This document shows positions 1-7,251 of a DNA stretch of 9,014 nucleotides, in pieces. Source of the DNA: Actinomycetes bacterium (GTDB taxonomy: Bacteria > Actinomycetota > Acidimicrobiia > Acidimicrobiales > RAAP-2); the NCBI GenBank assembly GCA_021841725.1, contig JAKCEC010000043.1, positions 1 to 9,014 on the forward strand, in the 5' to 3' direction. The translations under genes were made by a program, and so were the position numbers. A model generated the notes under the pieces. That model was given only the letters and a program-made list of their open reading frames with translations. It was not told the origin of the DNA and did no database searches. The stretch's first letter is position 1. Each line of letters starts with the position of its first letter.

Positions 1-1899
1 GGGGTAGGGCCAGACGAGGACGCTGACCAGCACGGCGAGAAGGGTCGCCCAGACCGTTTTCACGAGATAGACGTTCGCGACCCGTTCGATGTTGGCGCTC
101 ACCCGGCGACCCGCCGCCACGACGTCGGGCAACGTCGCGAAGCGGTCGTCGATCAAAACGACTTGGGCGACCGCCCGCGTGGCGGGAGCACCCGTGCCCA
201 TGGCGATGCCGATGTCGGCCAGCTTGAGGGCGAGGACGTCGTTGACGCCATCGCCGGTCATCGCCACGGTGTGGCCCCGGGCCTGCAGGGCCGTGACCAT
301 CGCCTGCTTCTGCCGGGGCGTCACCCGACCAAAGACGGAGGACCGCTCGAGGATCGGGCCGAGTGCGTCGGGGTCCTCGGGCAGGTCGCGCGCATCCAGG
401 GCCGGTCCCGCGTCCCCCAGGCCCACGCGGGCCGCGATGGCCGCGACGGTGAGGGGGTGGTCACCGGAGATCACCTTGGTGGCGACTCCCTCGGCGGCGA
501 AGTACGCCAGGGTGGCCGCCGCGTCGTCGCGAACCCGTTCGTTCAGGAGGACGAGCGCCGCCGCGCGCACGCCATCGGGTAGGGAATCGTCGGTGAGGCG
601 CGCGTCGGCGCGGGCGAGGACCAGGACCCGCTGACCGGTCGCGGCCAACTCGTCGGCGCGTCGCAGGGTCGCGACCTCGCCCGAGGGCAGCACCATCTCC
701 GGCGCGCCCAGGACCCACGTGCCGTGGTCGGCGAAACTCGCCGCACTCCACTTACGCGTCGAGGAGAAGGGCACCGACGCGTCGCGGGTCCAGTCCGGGG
801 CGCTCGCGAACCGCTGGGCAATCGCGCGCAGGGTCGCGTTGGGGGCCTCGTCACACGACAGCGCCGCCAGGGCCGCTTCCACCGGCCACGTCGGAGAGAT
901 CACTTCCACGCGGTCGACGACGACGGACCCGTCGGTCAGGGTTCCGGTCTTGTCGAAACAGACGACGTCGACGCGGGCGAGCACTTCGATCGCGGGGAGT
1001 TCCTGGATCATCACGTGCCGGCGCGCTAGCGTCAGGGTGGCGGCGGCGAACGCCACGCTCGTCAGCAGGACCAGGCCCTGGGGCACCATGCCGACGAGTC
1101 CGGCGACCGTCCCGCTGATGGCCCCGCGCAGGCCCCGCTGGACGTGCCACTGGCTGACGAGGAGGAGCACCCCGACCGGTACGAGGACCCACGTCAGGTA
1201 GCGCAGGACGCGGTTGATGCCGTCCATCAATTCCGAGCGGGTGGGGGTAAAGCGTCGAGCGTCCGCGGTCAGGCGCCGAGCGTAGGCGTCGGGGCCGACC
1301 GCCGTCGCCTGGTAGCGACCCGCGCCCGCCGCGACGAAGCTCCCCGAGAGGACGCGGTCGCCGACCCCCTTCTCGACCGGTTCGGCCTCTCCGGTGAGGA
1401 GCGATTCGTCGACCTGGAGCCCGCTGCTGAGGCGGACGATCCCGTCGGACACGATCTGGTCCCCCGCGCGCGCGACGACGAGATCGTCGAGGACGACGGC
1501 GCTGACCGCGACGTGCTCGTCGACCCCGTCGCGCACGACGCTCACCGAGGGCGTCGTGAGGACGACGAGGCGATCGAGGGTCCGCTTCGCGCGTAGTTCT
1601 TGCACGATACCGATGAGGGCGTTGGCCACCAGCACGATGCCGAAGAGGGCGTCCTGCACCGGCCCCACGACGAGGATGGCCGCGAGCAGGGAACCCAAGA
1701 GGAAGTTGAACCGGGTCAGGAGGTTGGCCCGGAGGATCTCGCCGACCGTGCGCCCGGTGCGCTCCGCGCCGACGTTGGTCTGTCCCCGCGCCACTCTTCG
1801 GGCGACCTCCTCGGCCCGGAGGCCCGTCGTTCGGGTGAGGCCGACCGGCTCGTCGGGGGTCGACGCCCGCGCGAGGCCCGCGGGGCGATCGTCACTCAT
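1..1899 (-). CDS. CtpE-like P-type cation-transporting ATPase (C-terminus cut by window edge)
   Basis: This is a membrane pump that couples ATP hydrolysis to cation transport; 633 N-terminal residues are visible and the reading frame is open to the window start. Membrane segments lie near residues 61-80, 82-100, 234-250 and 263-290, and a fifth begins near 615. The actuator domain carries TGEA at 169-172. The phosphorylation site is DKTGT with Asp316. The nucleotide-binding domain shows KWS at 383-385 and GAP at 398-400. SGD ends at Asp480, and the hinge motif TGDGVND spans 548-554. The layout and wording resemble mycobacterial CtpE, reported as a calcium transporter, a protein of about 800 residues, so roughly 160 residues are missing here. 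The metal is inferred. Two motif positions look odd: PQGL at 273-276 where PEGL is usual, and Leu560 after ALK where an acidic or basic residue is common. The ATG start at 1899 follows an in-frame stop with no other start between; no clear ribosome binding site is seen. It lies 45 bp downstream of a TetR-type gene. Confidence 0.93.
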   Translation of the reverse strand, partial: MSDDRPAGLARASTPDEPVGLTRTTGLRAEEVARRVARGQTNVGAERTGRTVGEILRANLLTRFNFLLGSLLAAILVVGPVQDALFGIVLVANALIGIVQELRAKRTLDRLVVLTTPSVSVVRDGVDEHVAVSAVVLDDLVVARAGDQIVSDGIVRLSSGLQVDESLLTGEAEPVEKGVGDRVLSGSFVAAGAGRYQATAVGPDAYARRLTADARRFTPTRSELMDGINRVLRYLTWVLVPVGVLLLVSQWHVQRGLRGAISGTVAGLVGMVPQGLVLLTSVAFAAATLTLARRHVMIQELPAIEVLARVDVVCFDKTGTLTDGSVVVDRVEVISPTWPVEAALAALSCDEAPNATLRAIAQRFASAPDWTRDASVPFSSTRKWSAASFADHGTWVLGAPEMVLPSGEVATLRRADELAATGQRVLVLARADARLTDDSLPDGVRAAALVLLNERVRDDAAATLAYFAAEGVATKVISGDHPLTVAAIAARVGLGDAGPALDARDLPEDPDALGPILERSSVFGRVTPRQKQAMVTALQARGHTVAMTGDGVNDVLALKLADIGIAMGTGAPATRAVAQVVLIDDRFATLPDVVAAGRRVSANIERVANVYLVKTVWATLLAVLVSVLVWPYP

Positions 1900-1944
1900 G
1901 GCGGCGTGTCGCGGGTCACCGCATCACCGCGCGCCGCGCGCGCC

Positions 1945-2556
1945 CTAGTCCCGGTGGACGGCGCGCAGACCGCCCCACGCCAAGGTCGCCGAGTGGGCGG
2001 CGAGTCGCTGGGCCTCGTCGGGTGACGGAGTGGGCCACCCCTTCGCCTCTTGTTGCAGGAGCCAGACGATGGCGGCGCCTTCGGCGATCCCCACGATGCC
2101 CGCGGCCAGTTGGCGACGGTGGTCGTGGCCGATGGAGACATCGATGTAGGGGACGAGGAAGCCCACCAGGCTCACTTCGATGCGTCGCAGTTCGGTGGCC
2201 GTCTCGCCTTCGTGGGAGTGGATGAAGAGCAGACGGAAGGCGTCGGTGTCGTTCACCACCATTTCGAAGTAGACCCGAAAGGCACTCTCGATCTTGGAAC
2301 GGGGAGTCGTCACCGACGTGACGGCCCGCGTGAGGTTCTCCACCAGGATGGCGCCGGTGTGGGCGACGATCTCGCGGTACAACATGCCCTTGGACTCGAA
2401 GTACTGATAGAGGATGGGCTTGGTGAAGCCGGCCGCCTTGGCGATGTCGTCCATCGTCGTGGCCTGGTACCCGCGCTCGGCGAAGACCCCCTTGGCGATC
2501 TCGAGGAGTTGCTCGCGTCGCTCGAGGTGAACTGGACGATCGTCGCGTAGCACCAT
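1945..2556 (-). CDS. TetR/AcrR-family transcriptional regulator
   Basis: This 203-residue protein has the typical TetR layout. A helix-turn-helix DNA-binding domain occupies about residues 12-58, with the core TMDDIAKAAGFTKPILYQYF around 34-53. It is followed by a variable, mostly helical ligand-binding and dimerisation domain, where residues such as YFEMVVNDTDAFRLLF near 96-111 are typical of the family. The ligand cannot be read from the sequence. TetR proteins usually repress their own promoter and neighbours, so the ATPase gene 45 bp downstream on the same strand is a reasonable target; the glycosyltransferase 33 bp upstream is another. The ATG at 2556 is preceded by an in-frame TAG eight bases-plus-four codons upstream (2566-2568 region), which excludes a longer protein. 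No Shine-Dalgarno sequence is evident; instead a TAGATT box ends six bases before the ATG, suggesting a leaderless transcript. Confidence 0.93.
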   Translation of the reverse strand: MVLRDDRPVHLERREQLLEIAKGVFAERGYQATTMDDIAKAAGFTKPILYQYFESKGMLYREIVAHTGAILVENLTRAVTSVTTPRSKIESAFRVYFEMVVNDTDAFRLLFIHSHEGETATELRRIEVSLVGFLVPYIDVSIGHDHRRQLAAGIVGIAEGAAIVWLLQQEAKGWPTPSPDEAQRLAAHSATLAWGGLRAVHRD

Positions 2557-2562
2557 GGGCTC

Positions 2563-2568
2563 AATCTA
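2563..2568 (-). promoter_or_regulatory. Possible -10 box of the TetR gene, leaderless
   Basis: Read on the minus strand, TAGATT fits TANNNT and is followed by six bases and the ATG at 2556, the same spacing as at the glycosyltransferase gene. It would let the regulator and ATPase be transcribed apart from the upstream gene. No good -35 element is seen. Confidence 0.35.
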
Positions 2569-2589
2569 ATCGTCACCGGCCCGCGTCAT

Positions 2590-3600
2590 CTAGTGCAGGA
2601 GTTCGTCGAGCCGGTCGGCGAGATCCTCGAGATTGAAGTGGCGCCGGGCGATGGCGAGGTTCGCGTCCAGGAGGGCGTCGTCGGGGCGATCGAGGAAGGC
2701 GCGCAGGCCCGCGACGTCGGTGAGTTCGAAGAATCGGAAGCCGAAGTCCAGGATCTCGCGCGCGACCGGGTAGTGGTGGAGGGCGAGGGGACGCCGGTGG
2801 GTCACCGATTCGAGGACCGGATTGCCGAAGCCCTCCCAGGTCGAGGGGACGACCACGACGTCGGCGCCGGCGTAGGCGTCGGCCAGGGTGATCGCGTCGG
2901 GGAGAAGGTGGCGCACCGGTACGCGCGCGGCGCGCACGAGGCGATGGAACTCATCCCCGTACCCGTCCTCGGCCGGACCCAGCACCCACAGGACCGCGCC
3001 TAATTCCTCGCACAGCGACAGGGCGCCGCCGAGGTTCTTGCGCGCGATGACGCGCGAGGGCAGGACGACCAGGACCTCGCCGTCGAGCTCGAGCGCGTCG
3101 CGGGTGACGCGACGCCGTCCGAGGGGGGGCGAGCAGTCGAAGCGGTTGTAGAGGACCGTGGCCTCGATGCCGCGTTCGAGGAGCTCGCGTCGCGACACGT
3201 CGTTGATGGTCACGTGGCGCCACCCCGGGGCGTCGCGCGGACCCGCGAGGTGGGCCAGGTGGGGACGCTGCCAGGGGAGGTCGTGGTGGTGAAAGAGGGC
3301 GGCCCGGTCCGCGAGGACCTCGTAGAGAACGTCGCGCGCCGCGACGTTGAGCGGTAGCGAGGCCAGGTTCTCCACGATGACGAGGTCGAAGGGGGCCAGG
3401 ACGTCGCGCAGGTGGGCGACCGCGGGGGCCACCGCGGCGTCGGCCGCCAGCCCCGGCACCACGTGATCGGCGACGCCGCTGCCCGCGACCGTGGTGACCT
3501 GGTGGCCCAGTCGCCGCAGCGCCGCAATCCATTTGGCTGACTCGATGGAGACGCCATCGGTGCCCCCGAGGCGAAAGCTGACGACGGCCACGCGCGACAC
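2590..3600 (-). CDS. GT4-type (GT-B fold) glycosyltransferase
   Basis: This 336-residue protein is a predicted cytoplasmic or membrane-associated enzyme that transfers a sugar from an activated nucleotide donor to an acceptor glycan or lipid. The N-terminal Rossmann-like half starts with VAVVSFRLGGTDGVS, whose glycine-rich loop lies at 12-17, followed by a His-rich stretch HHHDLPWQ at 104-111. The C-terminal half carries SRVIARKN at 182-189, matching the Arg/Lys pair that contacts donor phosphates in GT4 enzymes, and WEGFGNPVLE at 255-264, the family EX7E motif with Glu256 and Glu264. No signal peptide or membrane segment is seen. The start is GTG at 3600, with a TAACCT box ending six bases upstream, so the message may be leaderless. 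It is divergent from gmd, which makes a GDP-sugar intermediate, so a mannose- or deoxyhexose-related donor is possible but unproven. Donor, acceptor and linkage cannot be assigned. Confidence 0.88.
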   Translation of the reverse strand: MSRVAVVSFRLGGTDGVSIESAKWIAALRRLGHQVTTVAGSGVADHVVPGLAADAAVAPAVAHLRDVLAPFDLVIVENLASLPLNVAARDVLYEVLADRAALFHHHDLPWQRPHLAHLAGPRDAPGWRHVTINDVSRRELLERGIEATVLYNRFDCSPPLGRRRVTRDALELDGEVLVVLPSRVIARKNLGGALSLCEELGAVLWVLGPAEDGYGDEFHRLVRAARVPVRHLLPDAITLADAYAGADVVVVPSTWEGFGNPVLESVTHRRPLALHHYPVAREILDFGFRFFELTDVAGLRAFLDRPDDALLDANLAIARRHFNLEDLADRLDELLH

Positions 3601-3606
3601 GGTGCC

Positions 3607-3612
3607 AGGTTA
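3607..3612 (-). promoter_or_regulatory. Possible -10 box of the glycosyltransferase gene, leaderless
   Basis: Read on the minus strand, TAACCT fits the actinobacterial TANNNT -10 pattern. Exactly six bases separate it from the GTG start at 3600, so transcription would begin at or very near the first base of the gene. No convincing -35 element was found about 17 bases upstream. The call rests on the pattern and spacing only. Confidence 0.35.
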
Positions 3613-3640
3613 GGCGCCCGGACGATTTGGACCCCGGTGG

Positions 3641-4660
<1,020 letters not shown>

Positions 4661-4664
4661 CACC

Positions 4665-5315
4665 TTGGCGAGCGACCACCCGGTCGTTCGACTGGTCAAC
4701 GCCGTCGTGATGTCGCGGGGTTTCCCGCTCCTGAGTGGCGTCGACCTCGAACTCGAGCGCGGATCCCTGAACGTCGTGACCGGTGCCAACGGCGCCGGCA
4801 AGACGAGCCTCCTGCGATTGCTCGGGGGCCTCGACGCGCTGAGTAGCGGGGCCGGTGAGGTGGCCGGGATCGACCTCGCCCACGGGGACCGGCGACAACT
4901 GCGACGACGCGTCGGCTGGCTCGGTCACGAGGGGTCGTTCTACGCCGATTTGAGCGTGCGCGAGAATTTGCTCTTCGCGGCGCGCGCCCTCGCGCGACCC
5001 GAGGGGGACGTCGACACGGCCCTGCGTCGCGTGGGACTCGCGCATCGGGCGGCGACGATCACCAAGCAGCTCAGCGCCGGCCAACGTCGCCGACTCGGGC
5101 TCGCCTGGCTCCTGGTACGTCGACCCGAGCTCTGGCTGCTCGACGAGCCCTACGCGTCGCTCGACGACGCCGGCCGAGAGTTCTTCGACCACTTGCTCGC
5201 CGAGGTGGTGGACGCGGGGGCCAGCGTGGTGCTGAGCGCGCACGACGCCCTGCGTTCGCGCGAACTGCGTCCGCGCACCATCCGTATGGCGGGCGGTCGG
5301 GTGGACGGGCCGTGA
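4665..5315 (+). CDS. ccmA: Heme exporter ATP-binding subunit CcmA
   Basis: This 216-residue ABC-type ATPase drives release of heme-loaded CcmE from the CcmC-CcmD complex in System I cytochrome c maturation, working with membrane subunit CcmB on the cytoplasmic face. Visible motifs are Walker A GANGAGKTS at 40-48, the ABC signature LSAGQ at 136-140, Walker B ending in Asp160-Glu161, a D-loop SLD after it, and the switch His193 in LSAHD. The start is TTG at 4665: a later ATG at 4710 would remove the first beta strand, and a GGAG site lies at the right distance. Motifs alone would only say ABC ATPase; the assignment to CcmA rests on the length (E. coli CcmA is about 205 residues) and on ccmB to ccmF following directly. 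Its last codon overlaps ccmB in a GTGA junction. Confidence 0.92.
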   Translation: MASDHPVVRLVNAVVMSRGFPLLSGVDLELERGSLNVVTGANGAGKTSLLRLLGGLDALSSGAGEVAGIDLAHGDRRQLRRRVGWLGHEGSFYADLSVRENLLFAARALARPEGDVDTALRRVGLAHRAATITKQLSAGQRRRLGLAWLLVRRPELWLLDEPYASLDDAGREFFDHLLAEVVDAGASVVLSAHDALRSRELRPRTIRMAGGRVDGP

Positions 5316-5971
5316 TCCGCATCGCGCGACTGGTCGCCGCCAAGGACCTGCGCATCGAGGCGCGCAGTCGCGTCCTGCTCTGGCAGGTCGTGCCCTTCGG
5401 CGTGATCGCGCTCTTGTTGGCGGGCCTCGCCCTGGGACCCACGCAGGCCGGCCACTCCACGGCGGGACCCGGGCTCTTCTACCTGGTGACACTCTTCGTG
5501 ACCCTGTTGATGATCAACCGCTCGCAGTCCCTGGAGAACGCCGCCGGCACGCGTGCGTCGGTGGCGACGCTCGGTCTGGACCCGGCCGGGGTGTTCTTGG
5601 GGAAGGCCGCCGCGCTCAGCGTCGAGTTGTGGATTACCGGGGTGGTCCTGCTCGCGGGCTCGGTGCTCGTTCTCCATACCGCCCTGATCGGGACGGTGCA
5701 CGCCCTGCCCAGCATCCTGGTGACGCTCACCACGCTGGCGGTAGCCGGTACGCTCTATGGAGCATTAACGCAGGGCGGTGACGGACCGGCAACGCTGTTG
5801 CCGGTCCTGACCCTTCCCGCGTTCGCCCCATTGTTGATCGCGGGGGAGCGCTCCTACAGCGCGGCGCTGCACGGGGGAGCACTGTGGGAGTGGTGGGTCA
5901 TCGTGGTGGTCGCCCTGGTGGCCTACACCGCGGTCGGGATTCTGCTGTACGGCGTTTTGGAGGAATCATGA
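5312..5971 (+). CDS. ccmB: Heme exporter membrane subunit CcmB
   Basis: This 219-residue integral membrane protein pairs with CcmA to form the ABC complex that frees heme-loaded CcmE during cytochrome c maturation. Six hydrophobic segments are visible near residues 21-42, 53-68, 98-120, 131-152, 160-177 and 191-214, as expected for CcmB. The N-terminal cytoplasmic stretch with [12 protein letters not shown] at 9-20 and the segment [16 protein letters not shown] around 65-80 are typical of the family. The length matches the usual 215-225 residues. It starts with GTG, overlapping the ccmA stop by four bases, and its own stop overlaps the ccmC start by four bases. Sequence identity in this family is low, so position in the operon adds much to the call. 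Confidence 0.92.
   Translation: MIRIARLVAAKDLRIEARSRVLLWQVVPFGVIALLLAGLALGPTQAGHSTAGPGLFYLVTLFVTLLMINRSQSLENAAGTRASVATLGLDPAGVFLGKAAALSVELWITGVVLLAGSVLVLHTALIGTVHALPSILVTLTTLAVAGTLYGALTQGGDGPATLLPVLTLPAFAPLLIAGERSYSAALHGGALWEWWVIVVVALVAYTAVGILLYGVLEES
5959..5963 (+). promoter_or_regulatory. Ribosome binding site of ccmC
   Basis: GGAGG lies inside the last codons of ccmB, four bases before the ATG of ccmC at 5968. It suits translational coupling across the ATGA overlap. Confidence 0.65.
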
Positions 5972-6684
5972 TCAAGCTCTCCCAACGACTACTGGGTCCC
6001 GTCACGCTCGCGTGCCTCGCCGCCACGTTCGTCCTGGGCCTGTGGGTCACCCCCGAAGATCAGACCCAGAAGAACCTGGTGCGCTTGCTCTACGTGCACC
6101 CGCCCATCGCGTGGGTCGCCCTCTACGTCTCCTTCGGCACCGCCACGATCGCGAGCTGCCTGTACCTGTGGCGGCGCACGCGCTCCGCGACCATGGACCG
6201 CATCGCGCACTGCGCCATGGAGGTGAGCGTGGTGTTCATCCTCTTGACCCTCATCACCGGTTCCATCTGGGGTCGTCCCACGTGGGGCGTGTGGTGGGCG
6301 TGGGACGCGCGGCTCACGTCGACGGCGATCCTGGGCGTCTTCGCGCTCGCCTACCTGGCGCTGCGCCGCGCCAACGACGACCCCGTCGTGCGGGCTCGAC
6401 GCAGCGCGGTCTTCGCCATCTTGACCGCGATCAACGTGCCGATCATTCACTTCTCGGTGGTGTGGTGGAAGACCCTGCACCAGGGGGCGTCGGTCCTCAC
6501 CAGCACCGGTCAACTGAAGGTCCACGGTTCGATGCTCCTGGCGATGCTGCTGGGTTTCGTCGGCTTCACCCTCTTGTTCTTCTGGCTCCTGCGCGAGCGC
6601 TACCGCCTCGAGGTCAAGCGCGAGGCCCGCGTCGTCGTCGCCCTCGACGAGGCGCTGGCCCTGCGCCGCCGTGAGGGGGTCTGA
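5968..6684 (+). CDS. ccmC: Heme-handling membrane protein CcmC
   Basis: CcmC binds heme at the outer membrane face and passes it to the chaperone CcmE. The 238-residue protein has six predicted membrane segments, near 8-26, 47-68, 84-101, 117-133, 148-165 and 188-209. The tryptophan-rich WWD signature [13 protein letters not shown] occupies 106-118. The two heme-ligand histidines are present: His44 in YVHPP, aligned with His60 of E. coli CcmC, and His171 in WWKTLHQ, aligned with His184. A further conserved-looking His161 lies in PIIHFS. The length is close to the E. coli protein (245 residues). The C-terminal tail after residue 210 is charged and should be cytoplasmic. It overlaps ccmB by four bases and shares one base with the following ccmD. 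Confidence 0.96.
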   Translation: MIKLSQRLLGPVTLACLAATFVLGLWVTPEDQTQKNLVRLLYVHPPIAWVALYVSFGTATIASCLYLWRRTRSATMDRIAHCAMEVSVVFILLTLITGSIWGRPTWGVWWAWDARLTSTAILGVFALAYLALRRANDDPVVRARRSAVFAILTAINVPIIHFSVVWWKTLHQGASVLTSTGQLKVHGSMLLAMLLGFVGFTLLFFWLLRERYRLEVKREARVVVALDEALALRRREGV

Positions 6685-6773
6685 TGGGCTACGTCGCCGC
6701 GGGCTACGCCGCCGCCTTCGGCGGTCTCGCCCTCTACGCCGCGTCGATCTTCTGGCGGGGCCGTCGTGACTGA
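6684..6773 (+). CDS. ccmD: Very small CcmD-like membrane protein
   Basis: This 29-residue reading frame begins [12 protein letters not shown] and ends in SIFWRGRRD. It has one hydrophobic helix of about 20 residues followed by a basic tail, which fits CcmD, the small single-span protein that helps release heme-loaded CcmE from CcmC. The tyrosine-bearing start is reminiscent of the family motif near the membrane. It is much shorter than E. coli CcmD (69 residues), although CcmD is variable in length. Evidence for it being real: the ATG shares one base with the ccmC stop, its stop overlaps the ccmE start by eight bases, and it sits exactly where ccmD is expected. Without it there would be an unusual 81-base gap in an otherwise overlapping operon. 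Confidence 0.8.
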   Translation: MGYVAAGYAAAFGGLALYAASIFWRGRRD

Positions 6774-7251
6774 GGAGGCCGTGGGCGCCACGCTGACCCC
6801 GGTGGCGCCGCCCCCCAGTCGGTCGCGTTCCTCGCGGCGATCCCTCGCGGTGATCGCGGTGCTCGTGGCCGTGGTGGTGGTCCTGTTGAGTCAGGGTCTG
6901 CTCACGTCGCTCAATTACTTCGAGACGGTCGACCAGGCCCTGGCCCAGCGCGGTTCACTCGGTACGCGCGAGATCCGCCTGGAGGGGGTGGTGGCGCCCG
7001 GCAGCATCGCGCGCACCAACGACGGTGCGTCCTTCACCGTGACGGGGTCGCGAGGTCGCCACGTCTTCGTGGTGGCCCAGGGGTCACCGCCGCAGCTCTT
7101 TCAGGCCAACATCCCCGTGGTCGTCGTCGGCCACTTCGCCAGCGCGACCTCCCTGCAGTTCGACGGCACCCAGATCATGGTGAAGCATTCGTCGTCCTAT
7201 ATCGCCGCTCACCCGAATCGGGTGAAGGCGCCGAACGGAACGAGTCGATGA
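6766..7251 (+). CDS. ccmE: Heme chaperone CcmE
   Basis: CcmE is a membrane-anchored chaperone that carries heme covalently on a histidine from CcmC to CcmF on the outer face of the membrane. The 161-residue protein begins with a polar, Pro/Ser/Arg-rich cytoplasmic stretch of about 26 residues, then a single anchor helix near 27-46. The remainder is a beta-rich domain of the OB-fold type, including IRLEGVVAPGSI near 65-76 and VVVVGHF further on. The heme site KHSSSY carries His141 and Tyr145, the HXXXY form found in proteobacteria, not the cysteine form known from some other lineages. The start is GTG at 6766 inside the end of ccmD. The stop overlaps the ccmF start in an ATGA junction. The extended N-terminal cytoplasmic stretch is longer than in E. 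coli CcmE. Confidence 0.95.
   Translation: MTEEAVGATLTPVAPPPSRSRSSRRSLAVIAVLVAVVVVLLSQGLLTSLNYFETVDQALAQRGSLGTREIRLEGVVAPGSIARTNDGASFTVTGSRGRHVFVVAQGSPPQLFQANIPVVVVGHFASATSLQFDGTQIMVKHSSSYIAAHPNRVKAPNGTSR

Noticed and set aside
1924..1944. GC-only alternating stretch before the ATPase start, considered as a terminator or operator
   Set aside because: It is low-complexity GC/CG sequence without a defined stem, loop or T-run, and is most simply spacer DNA.
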